NCBI RefSeq assembly: GCF_019396325.1 | Contig: NZ_JAHKRO010000018.1 | Location: 1 to 64,000 of the forward strand | Direction: 5' to 3' | DNA: 64,000 nucleotides | From: Nonomuraea ceibae | Lineage (GTDB): Bacteria; Actinomycetota; Actinomycetes; Streptosporangiales; Streptosporangiaceae | Shown here: positions 15,703-24,392 of the stretch, one piece after another | Position numbering within the stretch: position 1 is the first letter of the stretch | Layout: each line of letters opens with the position of its first letter | The notes under the pieces: model-generated | Told to the model about the DNA's origin: nothing | The model's input: the letters and a program-made list of their open reading frames with translations, nothing else | Database searches by the model: none | Made by a program: the position numbers and the translations under genes

Positions 15703-16866
15703 GTGCAGGTAAGCAAACGGATCGAGGCCGCCGTGCCGACGCTGGTCGGCGCGCTGGTGCTCGTCGCCTCGGCGGTGGCCGTCACCGGCGGCGCCGCGTC
15801 CGCCTCGCCCGCGCTGCGGGGCGCCGCCGCCCTCGTGGCGGGCGGCGCGGCGGTGGTCGCCGTCCGCCGGTCCTGGTGGCCGCTCGCGATCATCGGCGCC
15901 GTGCTCTACCCCTGGCTGGTCATGTGGCCGCCCGTCGTCGTCGCGTCCTACTACGCGGGCACCACCTGGCGCACCCGGCGCGAGCTCGGCGCCTACCTGG
16001 GCCTGGCCGTCGTCATGATGGCCGCTTCGGTGCTGGCCGGCCGGGCGAGCGGCGGCACCCGCGAGATGGTCACCGCCACCCCCGCCAACGCCGCCCTCAT
16101 GGCCGCCGCCATGATCGGGCTGCCGCTGCTGCTCGGCCTGTGGGTGCGCGCCAAGCGCGAGGTGCTAGCCGCCGCCCGCGAGCGCGCCGACCGGCTCGAA
16201 CGCGAGCAGGTCATGCGCGCCGAGCAGGCCCGCGCCCAGGAGCGCGCCCGCATCGCCCGCGAGATGCACGACGTCGTCGCGCACCGCGTCTCGCTCATGG
16301 TCCTCCACGCCGGCGCGCTCGAAGTGGGCGCCGCCGACGAGCGCACCACCGGCGCCGCCGCCATGATCGGCGACATTGGGCGGGAGGCGCTGACCAACCT
16401 GCGCGAGATCCTCGGCGTCCTGCGCGGCCCCGCCCAGCCCCCCGCCCTCGCCCCGCAGCCCACGCTCGACGACCTCGACCGCCTGCTCGACCAGTCGAGG
16501 GCCCTCGGCATCACGATCGGCAGGCACGCCCACGGCGAGGCCCGGCAGCTCGCCGCCACCGTGGAGCGCACCGCCTACCGCGTCGTCCAGGAGGCCCTGA
16601 CCAACGTGCACAAACACGCCGCCGACGCCCGTACCGACGTCCACATCCGCTACCTGCCGGCCGAGCTCCGGGTCGAGGTGCGCAACGAGCCGCCCCCCGG
16701 CCCCGGCCCCGGCCGGACCCTCCCGGGCGCCGGCTGGGGGCTCGTCGGCCTGCGCGAACGGGTCGAGCTGCTCGGCGGCAAGCTCCACGCCGGCCGGCGC
16801 GACGACGGCGGCTTCGACGTGATCGCCGCCATCCCGGCGGAAGCGGCAGGCGGGGTGAGCGCGTGA
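15703..16866 (+). CDS. Two-component sensor histidine kinase (NarX/DesK type)
   Basis: A 387-residue membrane sensor kinase. About five hydrophobic helices occupy residues 10-150, with little extracellular loop. A coiled linker (EVLAAARERADRLEREQVMRAEQARAQ) leads to the HisKA_3 box ARIAREMHDVVAHRVS with phospho-acceptor His189. The HATPase domain has the N box EALTNVHKHA and the G box GAGWGLVGLRERVELLGG. The GTG start gives the standard length. Its stop overlaps the regulator start (GTGA), so the pair is co-translated. The signal is unknown and no obvious target operon adjoins. Confidence 0.94.
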   Translation: MQVSKRIEAAVPTLVGALVLVASAVAVTGGAASASPALRGAAALVAGGAAVVAVRRSWWPLAIIGAVLYPWLVMWPPVVVASYYAGTTWRTRRELGAYLGLAVVMMAASVLAGRASGGTREMVTATPANAALMAAAMIGLPLLLGLWVRAKREVLAAARERADRLEREQVMRAEQARAQERARIAREMHDVVAHRVSLMVLHAGALEVGAADERTTGAAAMIGDIGREALTNLREILGVLRGPAQPPALAPQPTLDDLDRLLDQSRALGITIGRHAHGEARQLAATVERTAYRVVQEALTNVHKHAADARTDVHIRYLPAELRVEVRNEPPPGPGPGRTLPGAGWGLVGLRERVELLGGKLHAGRRDDGGFDVIAAIPAEAAGGVSA

Positions 16867-17507
16867 TCCGGGTGCTCGTGACCGACGACGAGGCCCTGGT
16901 CAGGTCCGGCCTCCGGATGATCCTGGAGGCGGCCGGCGACATCGTGGTCGTCGGCGAGGCCCGCGACGGGGACGAGGCCGTCACGGCCGTGACCCGCCTC
17001 AGACCGCACGTCGTCCTCATGGACGTACGCATGCCGGGCGCCGACGGGCTGACCGCCGCCGCGCGGCTCCTGGCCGCCCCCGAGCCGCCCAAGCTGATCA
17101 TGCTGACCACGTTCGACCTCGACGAGTACGTGCACGAGGCGCTGCGGCTCGGCGCGGTCGGGTTCCTGCTGAAGGACACCCCGCCCCGCGACCTCATCGC
17201 CGCCGTGCGCGCCGTCGCCGCCGGGCAGGCCATGCTGTCGCCGTCGGTCACCAAGCGGATCATCCACGCCTTCGTCGACAAGGCCCCCACCCGCGCCGAG
17301 GCGGCCCGCAGGCAGCTCGCCTCGCTGACCGGCCGCGAGGAGGAGGTGGTCAGGGCGCTGGCCCGCGGCCTGTCCAACGCCGAGATCGGCCGCGAGCTGC
17401 ACCTGTCGGAGGCCACCGTCAAGGCCCACGTGAGCCGGGTGCTGGCCAAGCTCGACCTGACCAACCGCGTCCAGGCCGCCATCCTCGTCCACGACGCCGA
17501 CCTCTGA
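16863..17507 (+). CDS. Two-component response regulator, NarL/LuxR type
   Basis: A 214-residue DNA-binding response regulator. The receiver domain (residues 1-120) has the acidic pair Asp8-Asp9, phospho-acceptor Asp54 (VVLMDVRMPG) and the conserved Lys in FLLKDTPP. The C-terminal LuxR helix-turn-helix (residues about 148-205) contains LTGREEEVVRALARGLSNAE and LSEATVKAHVSRVLAKLDL. The GTG start overlaps the kinase stop. It is the cognate partner of the kinase by position and domain type. Confidence 0.95.
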   Translation: MIRVLVTDDEALVRSGLRMILEAAGDIVVVGEARDGDEAVTAVTRLRPHVVLMDVRMPGADGLTAAARLLAAPEPPKLIMLTTFDLDEYVHEALRLGAVGFLLKDTPPRDLIAAVRAVAAGQAMLSPSVTKRIIHAFVDKAPTRAEAARRQLASLTGREEEVVRALARGLSNAEIGRELHLSEATVKAHVSRVLAKLDLTNRVQAAILVHDADL

Positions 17508-17526
17508 CGCCGTAAGGTCGTGTCCT

Positions 17527-17880
17527 GTGACGGAGTTGGAGCGGCATGCCGCACGATTGCGCGCGTTCGCCGCGGCACGCGACTGGGAGCAGTTCCACAC
17601 GCCCAAGAACCTCGCCATGGCCCTGGCCGGTGAGGTCGGCGAGCTGGTCGCCGAGCTCCAGTGGCTCACGCCCGACGAGTCCCGCGCCCCCGACCCGGAG
17701 ACGCTCGCCCGCGTCACCGCCGAGCTGGGCGACGTGACCAACTACCTGGTCCGGCTCGCCGACGTGCTCGGTGTCGACCTCGTCGCCGCGGCCTCGGCCA
17801 AGCTCGACACGGTCGAGCGCCGCTACCCGAGTGACGCCTACCGGGGCTCCGCCCGCAAGGCCCCGCCCGCCTCCCCGTGA
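17527..17880 (+). CDS. MazG-like nucleotide pyrophosphohydrolase
   Basis: A 117-residue all-alpha NTP pyrophosphohydrolase of the DCTPP1/MazG-like group, which hydrolyses (d)NTPs, often dCTP or modified nucleotides, to monophosphates. The metal-binding signature is present: EVGELVAELQWL supplies the first Glu pair and ELGDVTNYLVRLAD the downstream Glu/Asp. The length is normal for the group. The start is GTG, 19 bases after the response regulator. Confidence 0.88.
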   Translation: MTELERHAARLRAFAAARDWEQFHTPKNLAMALAGEVGELVAELQWLTPDESRAPDPETLARVTAELGDVTNYLVRLADVLGVDLVAAASAKLDTVERRYPSDAYRGSARKAPPASP

Positions 17881-17919
17881 CAACCCCGGGGGGAAGCGGC
17901 ACCGCATAAGGTGACGGGC

Positions 17920-20900
17920 ATGCGTTTTGGGGTGCTTGGCCCGCTGGCCGTGTGGACCGACGAGGGGGAGCCGGTCACGATTCCCGGGCTGAAGGTGCGC
18001 GCCCTGCTGGCCGACCTGCTCGCGCACGAGGGCCGTACGGTGTCGGCCGACCGGCTCGTGGACGACCTGTGGGGCGACGAGCCGCCCGGCAACCCGTCGG
18101 CCGCCCTCCAGGTCCGCGTCTCCCAGCTCCGCAAGGCGCTGGAGGACGCCGAGCCCGGCGGCCGGGAGCTGATCGTCTCCAAGGCCCCTGGTTACCTGCT
18201 GCGCGCCGCCGACGTGGACGCCGTGCGGTTCGCGGAGCTGCTGGCCCGGGCCGAGGCCGCGGGCAGCCCGGGAGCCAGGGCGGCGCTGCTCGGCGACGCG
18301 CTCGCGCTGTGGCGCGGGGCGGCGTACGCGGACTTCGCCGACGAGGAGCACCTGCGCACGGCGGTCACGCGGCTGGAGGAGCAGCGGCTGACGGCGCTGG
18401 AGCTGCACACGGAGGCCCGCCTGGAGCTGGGCGAGCACGGCCTGCTGGTGGGCGAGCTGGGCGACCTGGTGGCCCGCCACCCGCTGCGCGAGCGGCTGCG
18501 CGCGGCGCAGATGCGGGCGCTGTACCGGGCCGGCAGGCAGAGCGACGCGCTGGCCGCCTACGCCGAACTGCGCGAGCGGCTGGCCGACGAGCTCGGCCTC
18601 GACCCCGGGCCCGACCTGGTGGCGCTGCACCAGGCGATCCTCGACCAGGACCCCGCGCTCAACGCGCCGGCCGAACGCCCCGCGACGAACCTGCCCGCCG
18701 CGCTGAGCAAGCTGATCGGCCGCGAGGATGCGCTGGCGGAGGTGCGCTCGCTGCTCGGCACCGAACGGCTGGTGACGCTCACCGGCAGCGGCGGCGTCGG
18801 CAAGACGCGGCTGGCGCTGGAGACGGCCTCCCGGATGGTGGGGGAGTTCTCCGGCGGGGCGTGGCTGGTGGAGCTGGCGCCGCTCGACCGGCGCACGCCG
18901 TCGCTGGCGGAGCCGGTGCTGGCGGCGCTCGACATCCGGCAGGACGCCGGCTCGGGCACCCCGGCCGAGAGGCTGGCGGACACGCTGCGCGACCGCCCCC
19001 TGCTGCTCGTGCTGGACAACTGCGAGCACGTCGTCGATCAGGTCGCCGAGCTGGCCGAGCTGCTGCTGCGGGCCGCGCCCGAGCTGCGCATCCTGGCCAC
19101 GAGCAGGGAGCCGCTGGCCGTCGACGGCGAGGTGCTGTGGGCGGTGCCGCCGCTCGGCGTGCCCGACAGCACCGACCTGACGGTCATGGCGGGCTCGGAC
19201 GCGGTGCGGCTGTTCGTGACGAGGGCCGCCGCGTCGGCGCGCGGGTTCGCGCTCGACGCGGGCAACGCGCAGGCGGTCGCGCAGCTCTGCCGCCGCCTCG
19301 ACGGCATCCCGCTGGCGCTGGAGCTGGCCGCGACCCGGGTGCGGCTGCTCGGCGTGCACGGCGTGGTGGCGCGGCTGGACGACCGGTTCCGGCTGCTGGC
19401 CTCCGGGCAGCGGGGCGCGCCGCCGCGCCAGCAGACGCTCATGGCCGTGATCGACTGGAGCTGGGACCTGCTGTCCGACCCGGAGCGGGCGGTGCTGCGC
19501 CGCCTGGCGGTGCACGCCGACGGCTGCACGCTGGAGGCCGCCGAGGCCGTGTGCGCCTCCGCCGAGGCGGCGCCTTCGGACGTGCTCGACCTGCTGGGCC
19601 GGCTGGTGGACCGCTCGCTCGTGGTCGTGGCCGACGGCCCGTCGGGCGTCCGCTACCGCATGCTGGAGTCGGTGACCGAATACTGCCTGGCCAGGCTCGC
19701 CGACGCGGGCGAGCTCGACGCCGTACGCCGTGCGCACGCCGGCTACTACGCGGAGCTCGCCGAGGCGGCCGAGCCGCACCTGTACGGGCACGAGCAGCAC
19801 GCCTGGCTGCAACGGCTCGACGCCGAGTCCGCCAACCTGCGCGCCGCCCTGGCCACCGCCGCCGACCAGGGCACGCCCGCGACCGCGCTGCGCCTGGTGA
19901 ACGCGCTCGGCTGGTACTGGTACCTGCGGGGCAGGCCCGCCGAGGCCCGCCGCGCGTTCGACGTGGCGCTGGCCGGAGCCCCGGCGGGCGACCAGGCGGC
20001 GGCGCGGGCCGCCGCCTGGCGGGCCGGGTTCGCGCTGGTGCTGGGCGAGGAGACCGACAGGGAGGGGCCGCTGCGCGACATCGCCGACCCCGGGGTACGG
20101 GCGCGGGCGGAGCTGTTCCTCGGCATGAACGCGCCCGACCTGCCGACGTGCGACGAGCTGATCGGCCGGGCGCTGACCGTGTTCCGCCGCAACGGCGACA
20201 CCTGGGGCGTGGCGGCGGCGCTGAGCAAGCAGGCCATGTCCGCGTTCACCCGCCGCGACCACGACGCGCTGGCGCGTGACGGCGAGGAGGGCGCCCGGCT
20301 GTTCCGGGAGCTGGGCGACCGGTGGGGCCTGTTGCAGGCCACCGAGTGGCTGGCCGGGCACGCCGAGATGACGGGCGACGTCGAGCGGGCCGTCGAGCTG
20401 TTCACCGAGGGCCTGCGCATGGCCGAGGAGCTGGAGCTGTGGTCGGAGGCGGCCCGCCACACCGCCTGGCTCGGCTGGATCGCCCTGCAGAGCGCCGAGT
20501 ACGGCAGGGCGCTGGAGCTGTGCGGCAAGGCGCTGCGCCAGGCCGCCTCCCAGGGCCACCGGGACATCGGGCTGATGGCCGAGATGGGCCTGGCGCTCGC
20601 CGCACGCCGCACGGGCGAGCTGGACCTGGCCGACCGGCACCTGCACCGGCTGCTCGACGGCGTGCCGCGCGGGCCGGGCGTCGAGCCCGCGCTGCACCTG
20701 CCGGTCACGCTCACGGAGCTGGGCTTCCTCACCGAGCTGCGCGGCGACCCGGCGGGCGCGGCGCGCCTGCACCTGGAGGCGCTGGAGGCCGCGCAGCGGA
20801 TCGGCGACCCGCGCTCGTCGTCCGGGGCGGCGGAGGGCCTGGCCGCGGCGCTCGCGGCGACGGGCTCGCACCGCGCCGCCGCCCGCCTGCTCGGGCTGGC

Positions 20901-21084
20901 CGCCGCCGTCCGCGACCACCACAACACCCCGGCCGGGCCGTCCGAGCAGGAGGAGATCGCCCGCGTCACCGCCGCCGCCCGCGCCGGCCTCGGCGAGCCG
21001 GGGTTCGCGGAGGCGTACGAGGACGGGGCCCGCCTCAAGCTGGAGGACGCCGCCGACCTGGCCGCGACGCCGTCCGGCGGCTGA
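17920..21084 (+). CDS. AfsR/SARP-type regulator with NB-ARC ATPase and TPR domains
   Basis: A 1054-residue cytoplasmic regulator. Residues 1-95 form the OmpR-like winged helix of SARP proteins (VLGPLAVWTDEG to GYLLRAADVD). Residues about 100-245 are the bacterial transcriptional activation domain (RERLADELGLDPGPDL). An NB-ARC/STAND ATPase follows, with Walker A GSGGVGKT (Lys295) and Walker B LLLVLDNCEHV. The remainder is tetratricopeptide-like helices. The ATG at 17920 has an AAGGTG eight bases upstream, whereas the GTG at 17911 lacks one. Such proteins activate secondary-metabolite or developmental genes; the target here is unknown. Confidence 0.93.
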   Translation: MRFGVLGPLAVWTDEGEPVTIPGLKVRALLADLLAHEGRTVSADRLVDDLWGDEPPGNPSAALQVRVSQLRKALEDAEPGGRELIVSKAPGYLLRAADVDAVRFAELLARAEAAGSPGARAALLGDALALWRGAAYADFADEEHLRTAVTRLEEQRLTALELHTEARLELGEHGLLVGELGDLVARHPLRERLRAAQMRALYRAGRQSDALAAYAELRERLADELGLDPGPDLVALHQAILDQDPALNAPAERPATNLPAALSKLIGREDALAEVRSLLGTERLVTLTGSGGVGKTRLALETASRMVGEFSGGAWLVELAPLDRRTPSLAEPVLAALDIRQDAGSGTPAERLADTLRDRPLLLVLDNCEHVVDQVAELAELLLRAAPELRILATSREPLAVDGEVLWAVPPLGVPDSTDLTVMAGSDAVRLFVTRAAASARGFALDAGNAQAVAQLCRRLDGIPLALELAATRVRLLGVHGVVARLDDRFRLLASGQRGAPPRQQTLMAVIDWSWDLLSDPERAVLRRLAVHADGCTLEAAEAVCASAEAAPSDVLDLLGRLVDRSLVVVADGPSGVRYRMLESVTEYCLARLADAGELDAVRRAHAGYYAELAEAAEPHLYGHEQHAWLQRLDAESANLRAALATAADQGTPATALRLVNALGWYWYLRGRPAEARRAFDVALAGAPAGDQAAARAAAWRAGFALVLGEETDREGPLRDIADPGVRARAELFLGMNAPDLPTCDELIGRALTVFRRNGDTWGVAAALSKQAMSAFTRRDHDALARDGEEGARLFRELGDRWGLLQATEWLAGHAEMTGDVERAVELFTEGLRMAEELELWSEAARHTAWLGWIALQSAEYGRALELCGKALRQAASQGHRDIGLMAEMGLALAARRTGELDLADRHLHRLLDGVPRGPGVEPALHLPVTLTELGFLTELRGDPAGAARLHLEALEAAQRIGDPRSSSGAAEGLAAALAATGSHRAAARLLGLAAAVRDHHNTPAGPSEQEEIARVTAAARAGLGEPGFAEAYEDGARLKLEDAADLAATPSGG

Positions 21085-21126
21085 CCGGGCACCGTCCGGC
21101 GGCTGGCCAGGCGCCGTCCGGCGGCT
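21070..21126. repeat. Three direct repeats of CCGTCCGGCGGCT, 22-bp period
   Basis: Identical 13-base copies start at 21070, 21092 and 21114. They span the end of the AfsR-like gene, the 40-base gap and the stop of the convergent AHSA1 gene. Each copy carries CCGTCCGG, and together they may act as a bidirectional termination zone, though no U-tract is present. Confidence 0.75.
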
Positions 21127-21532
21127 ATGCGAGGGTCTCCCCGAGCCGGTCGAGGAAGCCCGCCCAGCCCGAGCCGCCGCCCGTGTTGACGCCGCGCTGG
21201 CGGAAGCGCATGAGCGTGCCGCCGGCCGCCTCGGTCAGCTCGACCGTCACCACCGACGCGGGCCCGTCGCCCGGATCGTCCGGATCGCCGGTGGTGAACA
21301 CCAGCCGTCCCGGCGCCGCCACCTCCCGGTAGACGCCGTCCAGCAGCACCTCGAACCCGTCGCCGTCACGGAACCTCGCCCGCCACGCCCCGCCGGGACG
21401 CACGTCCAGCACCGCCTCCGTGCTCATGTCCGGCGGCCCGAACCACCGGGCGAACCGCCCCTCCTCGGTCCACGCCCGGAAGACCCGCTCCCGGGGCGCG
21501 TCGAAGACGCGGATGATCTCGTACTGGCTCAA
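21125..21532 (-). CDS. AHSA1-like SRPBCC domain protein
   Basis: A 135-residue START-like (SRPBCC) protein of the activator-of-Hsp90-ATPase-1-like family, which binds hydrophobic ligands in a helix-grip fold. Family landmarks are YEIIRVFDAPRERVFRAWTEEGRFARWFGP at the N-terminus and the C-terminal GWAGFLDRLGETL helix. The TTG at 21532 is preferred because it gives the normal family start (M-SQYEI) and is preceded by GGGAAAGGCGGC; a GTG at 21565 would add 11 residues. It is often linked to stress or detoxification, but no specific role is visible. Confidence 0.87.
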   Translation of the reverse strand: MSQYEIIRVFDAPRERVFRAWTEEGRFARWFGPPDMSTEAVLDVRPGGAWRARFRDGDGFEVLLDGVYREVAAPGRLVFTTGDPDDPGDGPASVVTVELTEAAGGTLMRFRQRGVNTGGGSGWAGFLDRLGETLA

Positions 21533-21677
21533 CGTGCCGCCTTTCCCAGGGGTTGACGCTCCCACGCTCCTACGGTGCCGGGCTGCGCTTACGATCGCCT
21601 TCAGCCGCCCTTACGGCCCCCCGAACCGCGGCACGGCGGTCGCACGCGGTCCACGGCCGGGCCGCTAGGCTGCGCGA

Positions 21678-22376
21678 GTGGACAGCGCAGAACTGAAGGA
21701 CCGCGTACGCGAGCTGCGAGCCGAGGGCCGCTCGCCCAAGGAGATCGCCCGCGCCCTGGGCGTGTCGCCGTCGGTCGTCGCGCCGCTGGTGCGCGAGATC
21801 GCGGCCGAGGGCGCCGGCTCCGGCGGCGAGGCCGAGCTCATCGGCTGCTGGACCAACGCCGGCTGGAGCGACGGCCTCGGCGTCGACCCGGCGCGCGGCT
21901 GGACCGACGACGAGCCCGGCACGGGCGGCGGCATGGTGTCGGTGCTGGTCGCCCGCCGCCACGGCTGGGACAAGATGACGGTCGGCGGCTTCCTCGCCGA
22001 CGTCTACTGCCTGGGCATCAAGTACGTGGCCGGTCCCGACGTGCTCAGCGAGCGCGACCTGCGCCGCTTCCGCGACTACTTCTTCAGCGACTACAAGAGC
22101 TGGCAGGAGGTGCCGCTGGAGCTGGCGCAGACGCTGGTGTTCGGCTCGGAGCAGTACGCGCGCACGCTCGGCTTCGAGCCGCACGAGGACTTCGCGTCCG
22201 TGTCGCCGCTGCTCGGCACGTGGGAGGGGCCGTCGGCGATCACGTTCGGGCGTGACGGCAGGCCGTTCTACCAGCCGGGTCCCGTCGACGACCCGGGCAA
22301 GGTCGTCCGCGTGCTGCGGCGCACCCTGTCCGACGACGAGTTCGACTACGTGACCGACAAGTCACCCGCGCTCTGA
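21678..22376 (+). CDS. Helix-turn-helix protein with conserved C-terminal domain of unknown function
   Basis: A 232-residue protein starting at GTG. Residues 4-45 form a helix-turn-helix (LRAEGRSPKEIARALGVSPSVVAPLVREI). Residues about 55-200 form a separate globular region with SVLVARRHGWDKMTVGGFLADVYCLGIK and FRDYFFSDYKSWQEVPLELAQTLVFG. That region resembles uncharacterised actinobacterial proteins and is not a standard ligand domain. The last 15 bases overlap the convergent gene at 22362-22811. Its function is unknown. Confidence 0.8.
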   Translation: MDSAELKDRVRELRAEGRSPKEIARALGVSPSVVAPLVREIAAEGAGSGGEAELIGCWTNAGWSDGLGVDPARGWTDDEPGTGGGMVSVLVARRHGWDKMTVGGFLADVYCLGIKYVAGPDVLSERDLRRFRDYFFSDYKSWQEVPLELAQTLVFGSEQYARTLGFEPHEDFASVSPLLGTWEGPSAITFGRDGRPFYQPGPVDDPGKVVRVLRRTLSDDEFDYVTDKSPAL

Positions 22377-22811
22377 CTCCCGCTCCGGCCCGCGGATGAT
22401 CAGGTTGCGGCCCAGCCGCCAGGTGCCGCCGCCCCGGCAGGCTCCGCGCATGCCCTCCAGCGTGCCGGGCGGCGCCAGCGCCACGGCCCCGGCCGTCGAG
22501 GCGAAGCCGATCGTGCGCGCCGGGTCCCAGCCGGTGCTCTGCCGCAGCCGGGCGGCCATCCGCGCCCAGCCGAGCGGCGGCCCGGCCACCACCCAGGCGT
22601 CCGGCGGCCCGGCGGCGAACCGCCTGGCCTGACGCAGCCACGACGCCGCCTCCTCCGGCCAGTCGACCACCGCGAGCACGGTGCCCGGCCAGACCGCGAG
22701 GAAGGCGTCCACCGAGGCGCCCCGGCCGTGCCCCACGACGACCGTCTCCGCCCGGGCCTGCGCCAGCAGCCGTAGCACGGCGTCCAGCTCCGCCGCCGTC
22801 GGCGTGCTCAC
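22362..22811 (-). CDS. Uncharacterised protein coupled to the 2OG-Fe(II) oxygenase
   Basis: A 149-residue soluble protein that I do not recognise. It has an alpha/beta look: helix LDAVLRLLAQARAE, strand TVVVGHGRGASVDAF, strand TVLAVVDWPEEAASWL, then WVVAGPPLGWARMAARL, which resembles a small nucleotide- or substrate-binding fold but lacks a defining motif. The GTG start overlaps the stop of the oxygenase (GTGA at 22808-22811), so the two are co-translated and probably act on one pathway. Confidence 0.72.
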   Translation of the reverse strand: MSTPTAAELDAVLRLLAQARAETVVVGHGRGASVDAFLAVWPGTVLAVVDWPEEAASWLRQARRFAAGPPDAWVVAGPPLGWARMAARLRQSTGWDPARTIGFASTAGAVALAPPGTLEGMRGACRGGGTWRLGRNLIIRGPERESERG

Positions 22812-23476
22812 GCGGCGTCGTGGAAGACGAGGCCCAGCGTGTGCCGCAGCCCGGACCGTACGACGCTGACGCCGTGCCGCACCGGCGCGGCCGACCAGCC
22901 GCGCGAGGAGCGCACCGGCCGGTCGCGGGTGGTGAACACCAGCCCGCGACCCTGCGGCAGCAGCGTCGCCGTGCCGCGCGACTGGGCCCGGGGCCGCTGC
23001 TCGACCAGCATGAACTCGCCGCCCGTGTAGTCCTCGCCGGGGCGGTCCAGGCCGATCACCACCTGGAGCGGGAACACCAGGTCCCCGTACAGGTCGCGGT
23101 GCAGCGCGTTCCAGTCGCCTTCGCGGTAGCGCAGCAGGATGGGCGTCGGCCGGGTCTGCCCGGCCTCGTGGCACAGCTCCAGCCAGGCGCCGAGGTCGTC
23201 GGGCCAGGGTGCGGGGCGGCCCAGGCGCGCCGCCCAGTCGCGGGCGATCGGCAGCAGCCTCGGGTAGAGGGCTTCGCGCAGCTCGGCGACCGCGGGCGGG
23301 AACGGGTGCCGGAAATATCGGTACTGTCCGCGGCCGAACCGGTGACGTTCCATGTCCACCGTAGACCGGAACCGCCCGGCCTCGTCGTACAGTCCGGCGA
23401 TCTCCGCGCACTGCGCGGGCGTGAGCAGCGGCTCCGTCAGCGTGAAGCCGTAGGCGTCGAGTTCGTCCAGGTTCAT
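22808..23476 (-). CDS. 2-oxoglutarate/Fe(II)-dependent oxygenase
   Basis: A 222-residue dioxygenase of the prolyl-hydroxylase-like type, using Fe(II), O2 and 2-oxoglutarate. The metal triad is visible as H-x-D in WNALHRDLYGD and the distal His in the PVRHGVSVVRSGLRHTLGLVFH region, whose Arg would bind 2-oxoglutarate. GEDYTGGEFMLVEQRPRAQS is a typical family segment. The frame is open to 23620, but the fold starts at MNLDELDAYGFTLTEPLL, so the ATG at 23476 is chosen. It could hydroxylate a protein or small molecule; the substrate is unknown. Confidence 0.86.
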   Translation of the reverse strand: MNLDELDAYGFTLTEPLLTPAQCAEIAGLYDEAGRFRSTVDMERHRFGRGQYRYFRHPFPPAVAELREALYPRLLPIARDWAARLGRPAPWPDDLGAWLELCHEAGQTRPTPILLRYREGDWNALHRDLYGDLVFPLQVVIGLDRPGEDYTGGEFMLVEQRPRAQSRGTATLLPQGRGLVFTTRDRPVRSSRGWSAAPVRHGVSVVRSGLRHTLGLVFHDAA

Positions 23477-23573
23477 AACCAGATAAACACCGCCGCCGCC
23501 CGGGAAGTCGGCAGTTTTCGGACCTCTGAACACCTGCGTACGATCGGCGTACGGCCGAACGAGGAGTGTAGTC

Positions 23574-24392
23574 ATGGCGGAATCCCGGGAGCACCAGTTC
23601 AACGGCACGCGCGGCGTCAACGTCGTCCGCGAGTGGCCACACCCCGACCCCCGCTACGTCGCGCTCCTCGTCCACGGCTACGGCGAGCACATCGGCCGCT
23701 ACGAGCACGTCGCCGACACCCTCGTCCGCCACGGCGCCGCCGTCTACGGCCCCGACCACATGGGCCACGGCAGGTCCGCCGGCGAACGGGTGCTCATCGA
23801 GGACTTCGAGGACGTCGTCACCGACGTGCACACCGTGGAGCAGCAGGCCCGCGCCGACCACCCCGGCGTGCCCGTCGTGCTCATCGGCCACTCGATGGGC
23901 GGCCTCATCGCCGCCCGCTACGCCCAGCGCCACGGCGCCGGCCTGGCCGCGCTCGTCCTGTCGGGGCCGGTGATCGGCGTCTGGGAGGTCGTCGACACGC
24001 TCCTCCCGCTCGACGAACTCCCCGACACGCCGCTCGACCCGGCCACGCTCTCCCGCGACCCGGCCGTCGGCGCCGCCTACGCCGCCGACCCGCTCGTCTG
24101 GCACGGCCCGTTCAAACGCCCCACGCTCCGCGCCCTCGCGACCACCCTGGAGACGATCACCAAGGCCGGCAGCCTCGGCCCGCTCCCCACCCTGTGGATC
24201 CACGGCGCCGACGACCAGCTCGTCCCCCTCGCCGGCAGCCGCACCGGCATCGACGCCGTCCGGGGCGACGACCTCACCGAGCGCATCTACCCGGAAGCCC
24301 GGCACGAGGTGTTCAACGAGACGAACCACGACGAAGTGCTCGCCGACGTCACCGCCTTCATCGACCGCGTCCTCACCTCACCGGACGTCTAA
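23574..24392 (+). CDS. Monoacylglycerol-lipase-type alpha/beta hydrolase
   Basis: A 272-residue serine hydrolase of the lysophospholipase/monoacylglycerol-lipase group. The oxyanion region is LLVHGYGEHIGRYEHVAD, the nucleophile is Ser107 in GHSMGG, the acid is the Asp of HGADDQLVPL and the base is the His of EARHEVFNE. PDHMGHGRSAGER is a family hallmark. There is no signal peptide, so it is cytoplasmic or membrane-peripheral. It diverges from the oxygenase gene. The last 15 bases overlap the convergent lipoprotein gene. Confidence 0.93.
   Translation: MAESREHQFNGTRGVNVVREWPHPDPRYVALLVHGYGEHIGRYEHVADTLVRHGAAVYGPDHMGHGRSAGERVLIEDFEDVVTDVHTVEQQARADHPGVPVVLIGHSMGGLIAARYAQRHGAGLAALVLSGPVIGVWEVVDTLLPLDELPDTPLDPATLSRDPAVGAAYAADPLVWHGPFKRPTLRALATTLETITKAGSLGPLPTLWIHGADDQLVPLAGSRTGIDAVRGDDLTERIYPEARHEVFNETNHDEVLADVTAFIDRVLTSPDV

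Noticed and set aside
17419..20922. 1167-codon open frame on the minus strand
   Set aside because: It is antisense to the AfsR-like gene and made of Arg/Gly/Gln/His-rich low-complexity sequence without motifs; a shadow caused by high GC content.
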